A stretch of DNA of 64,000 nucleotides from Bradyrhizobium sp. BR13661 (GCF_029892425.1 NZ_JARXWB010000021.1:78768-142767); one strand, 5' to 3'; counted from the first letter of the stretch, positions 41,356 to 50,437 are shown. A program made the numbers and translations. Notes: generated from the sequence alone by a model not told the origin.

Positions 41356-42540
41356 TCACTTCTTCGTCTTGCCGAGATCCTTGACGGCCTCGAAGACCTG
41401 GAACTCGATATTGTAGAGTTCGCCGTCCGTCTTCGACCTTGCGACCCTGCGAATGTAGATATTCTGGATGATGTCGCGGGTCTCCGGATCGATCGAGATC
41501 GGACCGCGCGGGCTTTCCCACTTCATCCCCTTCATGGCTTCGACCAGCTTGGTGCCGTCGGTATCGCCATTGGTCTTCTTCAGCGCCTCGTAGATAAGGT
41601 GGATTCCGTCGTAGCCGCTGACCGCCATGAAGCCTGGACGGCTGTTGAAGTCCTTCTTGTACGCTGCGACGAAGTCCTTGTTCATCTGCGAGGGATGGGC
41701 GGCGGAATAGAGATGCGCGGTCACCGTGCCGATCACGGCATCGCCCATGTTGTTGAGGAGATCGTCGTCGGTGACGTCGCCCGGCCCGATCACCTTGATG
41801 CCGGCCTTGTCGAGGCCGCGCTCGGCATATTGCTTCATGAAGTTGCCGCCCTGGCCCGCCGGCACGAATACGAAGATCGCGTCGGGCTTGGCATCCTTCA
41901 TACGCTGCAGAAATGGAGCGAAGTCGGGATTTTGCAGAGGCACCTTGACCTCCTCAACCACCTCGCCGCCACCCGCGGTGAAATTCTGCTTGAAGAAGTT
42001 CAGCGCATCGTTGCCTGGCGCGTAGTCGGACGTCAGCGTCGCCACCTTCTTGATGCCGTTCTGCGCTGCCCAGTCGCCGATGATGGTGGAGGACTGCGCA
42101 AGCGTGAAGCTCGTGCGCACGATATAGGGCGAGCGCTCGGTGATGATCGAGGTACCCGCGGCCATCACGATTTCCGGAATCTTGGCTTGCGTTGCGAGTG
42201 GCGCCGCCGCCAGTGCCGCCGGCGTCACGCCGAAGCCGGCAATGAAGTTGACCTTGTCGTTGACGATCAACTCCTGCGCGGCGGTCTTGGTCTTGTCCGG
42301 GATCGCGGCGTCGTCCTTGACGATGATCTCGACCTTCTTGCCGGCGACCGTGTCGCCGTTCTGCTTCATGTACAGCTTGATCGCGTTCTCGATCTGCTTG
42401 CCGGTCGAGGCCTGGCCGCCGGTCATCGGCAGGATCAGGCCGACCTTGACGGTATCCTCCGCCTTCGCCGGCGCTGCCGCCGCAATGCCTGCGATGGCGG
42501 CAATTGCAGCCGCCCGAGAAAACTGTTTGCGTTCGAACAT
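41356..42540 (-). CDS. Branched-chain amino acid type ABC substrate-binding protein
   Basis: The 394-residue protein has a signal peptide (SRAAAIAAIAGIAAAAPAKAE) and the Peripla_BP_6 fold: VKVGLILPMTGGQASTGKQIENAIKLY, then FIAGFGVTPAALAAAPLATQAKIPEI and VATLTSDYAPGNDALNFFKQ. It binds a ligand in the periplasm for LivH/LivM. It is first in the operon. Upstream lies a 530-base gap with two notable inverted repeats. The ligand is not predictable from sequence; amide or hydrophobic amino acids, or aromatic acids, are typical for the family. Confidence 0.93.
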   Translation of the reverse strand: MFERKQFSRAAAIAAIAGIAAAAPAKAEDTVKVGLILPMTGGQASTGKQIENAIKLYMKQNGDTVAGKKVEIIVKDDAAIPDKTKTAAQELIVNDKVNFIAGFGVTPAALAAAPLATQAKIPEIVMAAGTSIITERSPYIVRTSFTLAQSSTIIGDWAAQNGIKKVATLTSDYAPGNDALNFFKQNFTAGGGEVVEEVKVPLQNPDFAPFLQRMKDAKPDAIFVFVPAGQGGNFMKQYAERGLDKAGIKVIGPGDVTDDDLLNNMGDAVIGTVTAHLYSAAHPSQMNKDFVAAYKKDFNSRPGFMAVSGYDGIHLIYEALKKTNGDTDGTKLVEAMKGMKWESPRGPISIDPETRDIIQNIYIRRVARSKTDGELYNIEFQVFEAVKDLGKTKK

Positions 42541-42780
42541 CAGATGTCCCTCCCCTTCATTCCTTAACTCTTGTAAGCCGGACCGAGTACCCGGTCCTTG
42601 CCTTCACCCTAGCTCACGCACGAGCGATATCGCGCGTCACATGGCGTCTTTCGCGCCCTCATTGTCAATCGGACGTTTGGCGACCATTCGGCGCAAGCCA
42701 CGCGTTCCGATGTCCGACGGCGGGAAGCTATATCGTGGTAACGTGCGGGTAACCCGAACAACTCGATCTTGCCGCGTCCA

Positions 42781-42798
42781 TTTGTACGATTGTACAAA
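42781..42798. promoter_or_regulatory. TTTGTAC-N4-GTACAAA palindrome, candidate operator
   Basis: Perfect seven-base arms with a GATT spacer. The TTGTAC/GTACAA half-sites resemble operators of GntR-family regulators. It is 241 bases upstream of the liv binding-protein start and 273 bases before the lipoprotein start, so it could act on either. No regulator gene is adjacent. Confidence 0.5.
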
Positions 42799-42949
42799 TA
42801 AAATGGACCTGTCAACGAAAAAGCCCCCGTCGCCGTGGAGGCCAGATTGTCCCGCGTGTGAGCCGCAGTCTAGAAACGCGTCCACCGGCTTGGATGGAGG
42901 ATTTCGTCTTTCATTTGCAGAATTCAGACATCGACGGCAGCCAAGCCAC

Positions 42950-42998
42950 CTAGGTAAGGTATTTTTATACCTATCTCGAATAAGCCAATATTACCTAG
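42950..42998. repeat. Nested inverted repeats upstream of the lipoprotein gene
   Basis: Outer arms CTAGGTAA (42950-42957) and TTACCTAG (42991-42998) are perfect complements. Within them AGGTAT (42957-42962) and ATACCT (42967-42972) pair around TTTT. The AT-rich block stands out from the GC-rich surroundings and ends 73 bases before ATG 43071. Confidence 0.65.
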
Positions 42999-43070
42999 TT
43001 GAAGGCTACCGTTCCGATGGCGCCGCTCGTCCGGCGTCCGATCCCTCGTCCCGATTGCAGTCACCCGAAG

Positions 43071-43355
43071 ATGCCCAGACGTTTCCGTTCCATCGTGTCC
43101 CTGCTCGCGCTCACCGCGGGGCTGGCTGGATGCGGCACAGTCAACGAGAAGCTCTCGGCCGGCATGGGCGACTACGTCCCGCAATGGGCCGGCGGCCTGC
43201 CGGCGGACGCGCCGCCCCGTCAGGGCACGCCGCAATACGATGCCTACATGAAGGAACGCGAGCGCAAGCGACTGATGCCGGCGGCCGATCGCGAAAAGGA
43301 AGAGCAGGCGCAGAAGGGCGCGACCGGGGTGACCTCGGGCGATGCGGTGCGCTGA
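43071..43355 (+). CDS. Small lipoprotein of unknown function
   Basis: The 94-residue protein starts MPRRFRSIVSLLALTAGLAGCGTVN, a type II signal with lipobox LAGC placing the lipid-bearing cysteine at residue 21. The mature part is hydrophilic, with YVPQWAGGLPADAPPRQGTPQYDAYMKERERKR; the last motif (GTPxYDxYM) I have seen in small rhizobial lipoproteins but know no role for. The start at 42999 is in frame, but its extension is not signal-like. A strong hairpin follows the gene and separates it from purU. Confidence 0.78.
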   Translation: MPRRFRSIVSLLALTAGLAGCGTVNEKLSAGMGDYVPQWAGGLPADAPPRQGTPQYDAYMKERERKRLMPAADREKEEQAQKGATGVTSGDAVR

Positions 43356-43366
43356 GGCAGTGCCTC

Positions 43367-43390
43367 CCTCGCCCCGCAAGCGGGGCGAGG
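43367..43390. terminator. Strong hairpin between convergent lipoprotein and purU genes
   Basis: A perfect 11-base stem CCTCGCCCCGC / GCGGGGCGAGG with a two-base loop lies between stops at 43355 and 43401. There is no clear U-run on either strand, so it is a terminator-like hairpin rather than a textbook one. Confidence 0.55.
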
Positions 43391-43400
43391 TGAAAAGACA

Positions 43401-44264
43401 TCAATCCACGAACACCACGGTCTTGCGGCCGTTGAGGATGACGCGATCGTCGAGGTGATAGCGGATCGCGCGTGCCAGCACGCGACGCTCGATGTCGCGG
43501 CCCTTGCGGACAAGATCTTCCGGCGTATCGCGATGGCTGATTCGCTCGACGTCCTGGTCGATGATCGGACCTTCGTCGAGATCGCGCGTGACGTAATGGG
43601 CGGTGGCGCCGATCAGCTTCACGCCGCGCTCATGGGCCTGGTGATAGGGCTTTGCACCCTTGAAACCCGGCAGGAACGAGTGATGGATGTTGATGCAGCG
43701 GCCGGACAGCTTGGCCGACAGGTCATCCGACAGGATCTGCATGTAGCGGGCCAGCACCACGAGATCGGTCCCAGTCCTGGCGACGAGATCGAGGATCTGC
43801 GCCTCCTGCTCGCGTTTGGTTTCCTTGGTCACGGGCAGATAGTGGAACGGGATCTCGCCGAAATCGAGCCCGGCATAGACCTCGCGCGGATGGTTGGAGA
43901 CGATCGCGGCGAGCGTCATCGGCAATTCACCGGTGCGCCAGCGGTAGAGGATATCGACCAGGCAATGGTCGGACTTCGACACCAGCAGCATCACCTTGCG
44001 ATGCGCGGCACGGTCACGCATCTGCCATTCCATGCCGAAGCGCTCGGCGATCGCGGCAAAGCCGGTCTGGAGCGCGGCCAGTTCCACGGCGAGGTCGGCC
44101 GCGGTGAACACGACGCGCATGAAGAACTTCTTGGTCTCGACATCGTCGAACTGCTGGGCGTCGAGAATGTTCTGTCCGGAATTAGCCAGGAATGTCGACA
44201 CGGCCGAGACGATGCCGGGACGATCCGGACAGGACAGGGTCAGAACGTATTGATGATCGGGCAT
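43401..44264 (-). CDS. purU: Formyltetrahydrofolate deformylase
   Basis: The 287-residue protein has an N-terminal ACT domain (LTLSCPDRPGIVSAVSTFLANSG) and a formyltransferase-like catalytic domain from residue 90 with VLLVSKSDHCL-type text (VMLLVSKSDHCLVDILYR), NHPREVYAGLDFGEIPF, and INIHHSFLPGFKGAKPYHQA near 190 (catalytic histidine region), then DEGPIIDQDVERI. PurU hydrolyses 10-formyl-THF to formate and THF, adjusting one-carbon pools. It is divergent from hemD with about 157 bases between. Confidence 0.95.
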   Translation of the reverse strand: MPDHQYVLTLSCPDRPGIVSAVSTFLANSGQNILDAQQFDDVETKKFFMRVVFTAADLAVELAALQTGFAAIAERFGMEWQMRDRAAHRKVMLLVSKSDHCLVDILYRWRTGELPMTLAAIVSNHPREVYAGLDFGEIPFHYLPVTKETKREQEAQILDLVARTGTDLVVLARYMQILSDDLSAKLSGRCINIHHSFLPGFKGAKPYHQAHERGVKLIGATAHYVTRDLDEGPIIDQDVERISHRDTPEDLVRKGRDIERRVLARAIRYHLDDRVILNGRKTVVFVD

Positions 44265-44421
44265 GACTGTTGAAGAGATGGCTCTTGGTGAAGGTTTGGG
44301 CAGGCCGTGCGGAACGATCCGCGATTTGCGTCCTGCTCTAGCACCGAGGCGACCCTTGCGCCAATCCCGGCGAGGGAGTCAGGATGAACGGACGATTGCG
44401 ATTTTGACTGGGAGTACGCCC

Positions 44422-45264
44422 ATGGCCGACCGATTGAACGGCACCCGCATCCTGATCCTGGAGACCCGCGAGGAGGCTCAGTTCTCAAAGCTCCTGGCCG
44501 AGCAAGGCGCCGAGGTCGTGCAGTGCCCGATGTTCACCATCCAGGATGCGCCGGACCCCACCCCGGTTGAGGCCTGGATCCGCCGCGCCATCGACAAGCC
44601 GTTCGACGACCTCGTGCTGATGACCGGCGAAGGCCTGCGACGGATCATGAAGCTCGCGCGTACGCGTGGGCTCGACCAGGCTTTCGTCGCGGCACTGGCC
44701 AAATCGCGAAAATTCACCCGCGGCCCGAAGCCCGGCAAGGCGCTCCGCGAAATCTCGCTCGAGGCGCAGCAGACCACGGAGAAGCCAACCACCGAGGGCG
44801 TGATCGAGATGCTGGGCAGGCTCGATTTGAAGGGGCATCGCCTCGGCCTCCAGCTTTATCCCGACAAGGACCACAGCGCGCTGACCGGCGCGCTGTCGGC
44901 GCAAGGCGCCGAGGTCGATACGGTGCTGCCTTATGCCTATGACTCCAAGGCTGCGGACGCCAACATCGTCGCCGCCATCGACGACATGGCGGAGGGACGA
45001 ATCGATTCGATCGCGCTCACGAATCTCGGCCAGGTCCGCCGGCTGGTCGAGGCGGCCAAGGCACATGGCAGCGAGGCGAAGCTGCGCGCGGGATTCGAGC
45101 GGACACTGATCGCATCGGTTGGACCGGCAGTGTCCGGCGAGCTCGCCGCGCACGGCCTCCGCACCGACATCTCCCCTGCCGATGAAGCCTATTTCATGCG
45201 TCCGCTGATCTCGGCGATGGCCGCAGCACTCGCAGAACGAAAGCCGGGAGAGGCTGCGAGATAA
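44422..45264 (+). CDS. hemD: Uroporphyrinogen-III synthase family protein (HemD)
   Basis: The 280-residue protein has the two-lobe HemD layout. ILILETREEAQFSKLLAEQGAEVVQCPMF opens the first lobe, DDLVLMTGEGLRRIMKLA crosses toward the second, and LPYAYDSKAADANIVAAIDDM and IDSIALTNLGQVRRLVEAA (replacing the common TSxxxV block) follow, ending with VGPAVSGELAAHGL. HemD closes hydroxymethylbilane to uroporphyrinogen III for heme, siroheme and cobalamin. ATG 44422 is preceded by GGGAG; the frame open to 44263 is not family-like. The gene stands alone, not beside hemC, so a paralogue with another role is possible. Confidence 0.82.
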   Translation: MADRLNGTRILILETREEAQFSKLLAEQGAEVVQCPMFTIQDAPDPTPVEAWIRRAIDKPFDDLVLMTGEGLRRIMKLARTRGLDQAFVAALAKSRKFTRGPKPGKALREISLEAQQTTEKPTTEGVIEMLGRLDLKGHRLGLQLYPDKDHSALTGALSAQGAEVDTVLPYAYDSKAADANIVAAIDDMAEGRIDSIALTNLGQVRRLVEAAKAHGSEAKLRAGFERTLIASVGPAVSGELAAHGLRTDISPADEAYFMRPLISAMAAALAERKPGEAAR

Positions 45265-45387
45265 GAGCAGAGCGCAGGGGCGGTGCGCAGCGGCTGCGAT
45301 TGACACGCAGATCGTCAGCGCTAGTTTGCCACGCAGCAAGAAGAAACCACAAAGGCAGGGAATCGCTGTGACACGCGTCATCGCGTT

Positions 45388-46650
45388 GTGAGCGCAACCA
45401 CACGGCGTTCGGCGCTCGCACCATTCCGCATCCGCAACTATCGTTTCCAGTGGCCGTCCGATCTGCTCACCTCCTGGGCGTTCGAAATCGAGACGCTGGT
45501 GCTCGGCTGGTACATCCTGGTCGAGACCGGCTCGGTGCTGCTGCTGACCGTGCTGGGGTCGCTTCAGTATGTCGGGACACTCGTCGCTCCGGTACTCGGC
45601 ATGATCGGCGACCGCATGGGTCATCGTGATCTCCTGGTCGTATTGCGCCTCACCTATACGGTGCTCGCCTCGACCATTATGGTCCTGGCGCTGACGGGCC
45701 ATCTCGGGCCGCTCAAGGTCATGATCATCGTGACGATCATGGGCCTGATCCGCTCCTCCGATCTCGGCCTTCGCAGCGCATTGCTCGCCGGCGTCATGCC
45801 AGCCGAACTGCTGGTCGGCGCGATCAGCCTGTCACGCACGACCCAGGACAGCGCCCGTATTGCCGGAGCGCTGACGGGAGCTGGGCTGTTTGCCGTGCTC
45901 GGCATTGGACTGGTTTATGCGGCGGTCGCCTGCCTCTATCTGCTGGCTGCGATTCTCATGTTCTGCCTGACCCGGCCGAAGAGGTTCGTTGCCACAACTG
46001 ATCTACCGGCGAACAGCCGCGCTGTTTCGAGATTGCTGGACGAGCTGAGGGAAGGGATGGTCTACGCCTGGAATGGCCCGGCAATGGGCGCAGCTCTGTC
46101 TGTCGCCTTTCTGGCCAATCTCACCGCATTTCCGTTCACCAGCGGATTGCTGCCCTACATCGCCCGCGACATCTTTCACACCGATCAGACCGGCCTTGGC
46201 TATCTCTCGGCAAGCTTCGCCGTCGGCTCGCTGATCGGCTCCCTCACGCTCAGCCTGGTCGGCGGACTGCGCATTGCCCGTCTCCTGATCTGCGCGACGC
46301 TGGCCTGGTACGCCGTGCTGCTGGTGTTCGTCGAGATCAGGACCATGCCTGTGGCCATGGCCTGCCTCGTTCTCGCCGGCATCGCCCAGAGCATGTCGAT
46401 GATCTCGGCGGCCGTGATCCTGATGAAGACGGCGAGCGCGCATCTGCGCGGCCGCGTCATGGGTGTGCGCATGATGGTCATCTACGGCTTGCCGCCCGGC
46501 TTGCTCGCGGCCGGCAGCCTGATCGACGTCATCGGCTATTCGGCGACGGGCTCGCTCTATGCCGCGGCGGGGTTCATCGCGATGCTGGCAATCGCGATCC
46601 GCTGGCGCGCCGACCTCTGGCCGGTGCACGCCGCCGCCAATGCGCGCTAG
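45388..46650 (+). CDS. MFS transporter, EntS-like (MFS_3)
   Basis: A 420-residue transporter starting at GTG 45388, with FRIRNYRFQWPSDLLTSWAFEIETLVLGWYIL in the first helix region and GMIGDRMGHRDLLVVLR in the loop between helices 2 and 3. VGAISLSRTTQDSARIAGALTGAGLF is the fifth-helix block typical of EntS-like exporters. It may export a siderophore or other small product; no biosynthesis genes lie nearby. Its last four bases overlap the end of the convergent Crp/Fnr gene. Confidence 0.87.
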   Translation: MSATTRRSALAPFRIRNYRFQWPSDLLTSWAFEIETLVLGWYILVETGSVLLLTVLGSLQYVGTLVAPVLGMIGDRMGHRDLLVVLRLTYTVLASTIMVLALTGHLGPLKVMIIVTIMGLIRSSDLGLRSALLAGVMPAELLVGAISLSRTTQDSARIAGALTGAGLFAVLGIGLVYAAVACLYLLAAILMFCLTRPKRFVATTDLPANSRAVSRLLDELREGMVYAWNGPAMGAALSVAFLANLTAFPFTSGLLPYIARDIFHTDQTGLGYLSASFAVGSLIGSLTLSLVGGLRIARLLICATLAWYAVLLVFVEIRTMPVAMACLVLAGIAQSMSMISAAVILMKTASAHLRGRVMGVRMMVIYGLPPGLLAAGSLIDVIGYSATGSLYAAAGFIAMLAIAIRWRADLWPVHAAANAR

Positions 46651-47321
46651 TCCCCGTATCCGCGCAGCCGCTCGACATTGAGAATCGTGACGCCGCCATA
46701 TTCCAGACGCAGCAGTCCCTCCTTCTCCAGCCGGTTCAGCGCGCGGTTGGCGTTCTGGCGCGACATGCCCGAGAGCGCACCAATCTCCTCCTGGGTGATC
46801 TCCAGATGCGCGGTCGATTCCGGATAGAGGATCGGGTTGAACAGCGAGGCGATGCTGCGGGCAAGGCGCGCGGTGGCGTCCAGCGTGCGGTTGACCTCGA
46901 GCATGCCGATGAACTGGCCGAGCCGCTCGTTGAGCTGGCGCACCAGGAAGCGGTTGAAGCCGACGCTGTTCTCGAACAGCCACATGAAGGCGGCGCGTTC
47001 CATCAGCGCGACGCGGCTGTCGCGCAGCGCGACCACGTCGTAGCGACGCAGCTCGTTCTTGAGCACGCTGCCTTCACCGAACCAGGCGCCTGCGGTCAGC
47101 CCGGCAAGGCTGGTCTCCTTGCCGTCGCGCGAAACCCCGCCCATGCGAGCAAGACCGCTGACCATGCCGGCCCAATAGTCAAACTTATCACCGCGCATGA
47201 ACACGCTCTCGCCCGTGCCGTAGGACCGCTCGGTGATCCCGGCGCGGGCGACCTCGATCTCCGCTGGCGTAAGCTCGCGCGACCAGGCGGCGACGCGCTT
47301 CAGTTGATCCTCTGAAATCAT
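46647..47321 (-). CDS. Crp/Fnr-family regulator without cysteines
   Basis: The 224-residue protein has a cyclic-nucleotide-binding-like beta-roll (residues about 20-125: YGTGESVFMRGDKFDYWAGMVSGLARM, then LAGLTAGAWFGEGSVLKNE), a long dimer helix, and a winged helix-turn-helix with ITQEEIGALSGMSRQNANRALN near residue 175. There is no cysteine at all, so it cannot carry an FNR Fe-S cluster. The effector may be a nucleotide or none. A TGTTGC-N3-GCAACA palindrome lies about 40 bases upstream and may be its own operator. The liv-CoA ligase operon starts beyond on the opposite strand. Confidence 0.9.
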   Translation of the reverse strand: MISEDQLKRVAAWSRELTPAEIEVARAGITERSYGTGESVFMRGDKFDYWAGMVSGLARMGGVSRDGKETSLAGLTAGAWFGEGSVLKNELRRYDVVALRDSRVALMERAAFMWLFENSVGFNRFLVRQLNERLGQFIGMLEVNRTLDATARLARSIASLFNPILYPESTAHLEITQEEIGALSGMSRQNANRALNRLEKEGLLRLEYGGVTILNVERLRGYGD

Positions 47322-47362
47322 GATCGCGAGGCCGGCCGCACCGTTTCGTCACTCCATCCTTC

Positions 47363-47377
47363 TGTTGCATCGCAACA
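47363..47377. promoter_or_regulatory. TGTTGC-N3-GCAACA palindrome, candidate operator
   Basis: Perfect six-base arms around ATC are placed 42 bases upstream of the Crp/Fnr start codon, within the 330-base gap shared with the divergent livG operon. Binding by the adjacent regulator is inference. Confidence 0.45.
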
Positions 47378-47654
47378 TGATCATTCCGGCCACCATCCGA
47401 CGAAAGACGGAGACCGCGGCCGCCCGAAAAACTTTGTCGCAGAATTGTCAGGCCGGAGACATTTCAAAATAGCGCTTTCCCCTATTGAGAGCCACCTCGG
47501 GTGATGCGGCTTTTGATCCCCTACGGGACGAGAGTGGCGGGACTCCGGTCGAGACCATGTGCTGCATGGCCTCACCGGCACGACCGTACTAGGATCGCCC
47601 GGGAGGAACCGACGAAGAGCGCCGCTGAACGCGCCATCACCGGGAGGGATTTGT

Positions 47655-48479
47655 TTGGTGGCTACCAGTCTCGAAGTGCGCGGCGTGTCCCTGCGGTTCG
47701 GCGGCGTTCGCGCGCTGACCGATGTCAGCTTCGCCATCAACGAGGGCGAGCTGTTCTCGATCATCGGCCCCAACGGGGCCGGCAAGACCTCGATCGTGAA
47801 TTGTATTTCCGGTCGCTATAAGCCGACCGAAGGCCAGCTGTTCTACCAGGGCCGCGACATCACCGGCCTGACGCCGAATGCCCGCCCCAAGCTCGGCATC
47901 GGCCGCACCTTCCAGAACCTGGCGCTGTTCCACCATATGAGCGTGCTCGACAACATCATGGTCGGCCGCCATCACCTCTTGAAGAACAACTTCCTCACGG
48001 GCTCGCTGTACTGGCTCACCGGCGCGCGCAAGGAAGAGCTCGAGCATCGCCGCAAGGTGGAAGAGATCATCGACTTCCTCGACCTCCAGTCGGTGCGCAA
48101 GGCCACCGCCGGTACCCTCTCCTACGGCCTGCGCAAGCGCGTCGAACTCGCCCGCGCCATGGCGCTGGAGCCGCGCCTCATCCTCCTCGACGAGCCGATG
48201 GCCGGCATGAATTTCGAGGAGAAGGAGGACATGGCCCGCTACATCGTCGATCTCAACGAAGAGTTCGGCATGACGGTCGTCATGATCGAGCACGACATGG
48301 GCGTGGTGATGGACATCTCCCACCGCGTCATGGTGCTGGATTTCGGCCGCAAGATCGCCGAGGGCGATCCCGCGGCGGTGCTGGCCGATCCGCACGTCAA
48401 GCGCGCCTATCTCGGCGAAGAAGACGAGGTGCTGGTCGATCCGGACGACCGCCCCGCCGCCCCGGAGTGCGCGGCATGA
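47655..48479 (+). CDS. livG: Branched-chain amino acid type ABC ATPase (LivG-like), second system
   Basis: The 274-residue ATPase has GPNGAGKTSIVNCISG (Walker A) near residue 40, GIGRTFQNLALFHHMSVLDNIMVG, LSYGLRKRVELARAMAL in place of the C-loop and LILLDEPMAGMNFEEKEDM (Walker B). A GGAGG stands at 47643-47647, seven bases before TTG 47655 and ten before GTG 47658; either may be the start, and I take the TTG for better spacing. The stop overlaps the start of the acyl-CoA synthetase gene (ATGA). This operon is divergent from the Crp/Fnr gene. Confidence 0.93.
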   Translation: MVATSLEVRGVSLRFGGVRALTDVSFAINEGELFSIIGPNGAGKTSIVNCISGRYKPTEGQLFYQGRDITGLTPNARPKLGIGRTFQNLALFHHMSVLDNIMVGRHHLLKNNFLTGSLYWLTGARKEELEHRRKVEEIIDFLDLQSVRKATAGTLSYGLRKRVELARAMALEPRLILLDEPMAGMNFEEKEDMARYIVDLNEEFGMTVVMIEHDMGVVMDISHRVMVLDFGRKIAEGDPAAVLADPHVKRAYLGEEDEVLVDPDDRPAAPECAA

Positions 48480-50407
48480 TGGATTACGCCGCCCGCGTCG
48501 CCCAGGCCGACACCTATCCGAAGATGCTCCGGCTCAATGCCAAAGAGCATGGCAGCGAGATCGCGCTGCGCGAAAAAGATCTCGGCCTCTGGCGCCCTTT
48601 CACCTGGAACGACTATCAGACCCGCGTGCGCGACTTCGCGCTCGGCCTCGTCGAGCTCGGCCTTGGTCGCGGCGACGTCATCGGCATCATCGGCGATAAC
48701 AGGCCGGACTGGATTGCGGCCGAAGTGGCAACCCACGCGATCGGCGGATTGAGCCTCGGGCTCTATCGCGACGTGCTCGATGAGGAGGCGTCCTATCTCC
48801 TCAACTATGGCGAAGCGCAGCTGGTCTTCGCCGAGGACGAGGAGCAGGTCGACAAGCTGCTGGCGCTGGCCGAGCGCGTGCCTGATCTCAAGCACATCAT
48901 CTATTCCGACCCGCGCGGCATGCGGAAATATGATGACCCGCGCCTGATGTCGGCCGAGAAATTCGCCGAGCTCGGCCGTGCCCGCGCCGCGCGAGAGCCG
49001 GAGCTTTACGACAAGCTCGTCGATGCCACCAAGGGTGAGGACGTCGCGATCCTCTGCACCACCTCAGGCACGACGTCACATCCGAAACTCGCGATGCTCG
49101 CCGCCGGCCGCGTGCTCGGCCATTGCGCGACCTATCTCACCTTCGATCCGAAGGGACCCGACGACGAATACGTCTCGGTGCTGCCGCTGCCCTGGATCAT
49201 GGAGCAGGTCTATGTGCTCGGCAAAGGCCTGCTCTGCCGGATGAAGATCAACTTCGTCGAAGAGCCCGACACGATGATGAACGATCTGCGCGAGATCGCT
49301 CCGACATTCGTGCTCTTTGCCCCACGGGTCTGGGAATCGATCGCCGCCGACGTCCGCGCCAAGGTGATGGACGCAACGCCCTTCAAGCAGCGCCTGTTCG
49401 ACATCGGCATGACGTCGGGCCTGGCCGCACTCGACCAGGGCAAACGCTCGGGCTTTGCGAACGCGATCCTGTTCCGCGCGCTACGCGATCGGCTCGGCTT
49501 CACCCGACTGCGCTCGGCCGCCACCGGCGGAGCGGCGCTCGGGCCGGATACCTTCAAATTCTTCCAGGCCATGGGCGTGCCGCTGCGCACGCTCTACGGC
49601 CAGACGGAATTGCTGGGCGCCTACACGCTGCATCCCGAAGGCAAGGTCGATCCCGACACGACAGGCGTGCCGATGGCGGATAATGTCGAGATCCGCATCG
49701 ACAATGCCGACGTCCACGGCGTCGGGGAGATCGTGGTGCGGCATCCCAACATGTTCCTCGGCTATTACAAGAACCCGGAAGCCAGCGTCGCCGACATCAG
49801 GGATGGCTGGATGCTGTCGGGCGATGCCGGCTATTTCAACGCCAACCGCCAACTCGTCGTCATCGACCGCATCAAGGACCTCGCCGAGACCTCACGCGGC
49901 GAACGCTTCTCGCCGCAGTTCATCGAGAACAAGCTGAAATTCTCGCCCTATATCGCCGAAGCCGTGGTGCTGGGCGCGGGGCGTGACGCGCTCGCGGCGA
50001 TGATCTGCATCCGCTACTCCATCATCTCGAAATGGGCCGAGAAGAACCGCCTCTCCTTCACGACCTATAGCGACCTTGCCTCGCGGCCCGAGGTCTATGC
50101 GCTGCTGCAGAAGGAGGTCGAGACCGTCAACGCCACGCTGCCGCCGGCGCAGCGCATCTCGCGCTTCCTCTTGCTCTACAAGGAGCTCGACGCCGACGAC
50201 GGCGAGCTCACCCGCACGAGAAAGGTGCGCCGCGGCGTCATCAACGAGAAGTACGCTGGCATCATCGACGCCATCTACTGCGGCGATGCCGACATCCCCG
50301 TCGACACCGTGATCCGCTTCCAGGACGGCACCACGCAACGTGTGCGCACCACGCTTAGGGTCGTGGACCTCGGCGGACGCGGCCCCATGGCGGAGGCCGC
50401 GGAGTGA
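48476..50407 (+). CDS. AMP-binding long-chain acyl-CoA synthetase-like ligase
   Basis: A 643-residue adenylate-forming enzyme. The N-terminal half starts MMDYAARVAQADTYPKMLRLN and has LCTTSGTTSHPKLAMLA near residue 200 (P-loop-like motif with the conserved Thr-Ser-Gly-Thr-Thr but Ser-His-Pro-Lys at its end), YGQTELLGAYTLHP near 377 and the hinge motif SGDAGYFNANRQLVVIDRIKDL near 445. The catalytic lysine region near the C-terminus reads LTRTRKVRRGVINEKYAG. This layout (long-chain ligases like FadD15) with a liv transporter suggests activation of the imported acid to its CoA ester. The exact acid is unknown. Confidence 0.9.
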   Translation: MMDYAARVAQADTYPKMLRLNAKEHGSEIALREKDLGLWRPFTWNDYQTRVRDFALGLVELGLGRGDVIGIIGDNRPDWIAAEVATHAIGGLSLGLYRDVLDEEASYLLNYGEAQLVFAEDEEQVDKLLALAERVPDLKHIIYSDPRGMRKYDDPRLMSAEKFAELGRARAAREPELYDKLVDATKGEDVAILCTTSGTTSHPKLAMLAAGRVLGHCATYLTFDPKGPDDEYVSVLPLPWIMEQVYVLGKGLLCRMKINFVEEPDTMMNDLREIAPTFVLFAPRVWESIAADVRAKVMDATPFKQRLFDIGMTSGLAALDQGKRSGFANAILFRALRDRLGFTRLRSAATGGAALGPDTFKFFQAMGVPLRTLYGQTELLGAYTLHPEGKVDPDTTGVPMADNVEIRIDNADVHGVGEIVVRHPNMFLGYYKNPEASVADIRDGWMLSGDAGYFNANRQLVVIDRIKDLAETSRGERFSPQFIENKLKFSPYIAEAVVLGAGRDALAAMICIRYSIISKWAEKNRLSFTTYSDLASRPEVYALLQKEVETVNATLPPAQRISRFLLLYKELDADDGELTRTRKVRRGVINEKYAGIIDAIYCGDADIPVDTVIRFQDGTTQRVRTTLRVVDLGGRGPMAEAAE

Positions 50408-50437
50408 ACTTACTTTCAGCCCAACCCGACGCTTCCC

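Larger units (their letters stand above)
42541..43070. other. Long intergenic region between two divergent genes
   Basis: This gap separates the liv binding-protein gene (minus) from the lipoprotein gene (plus) and must contain both promoters. It is relatively AT-rich near 42930-43000 and holds two inverted repeats annotated separately (42781-42798 and 42950-42998). The open frames in it are not protein-like. Confidence 0.6.
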
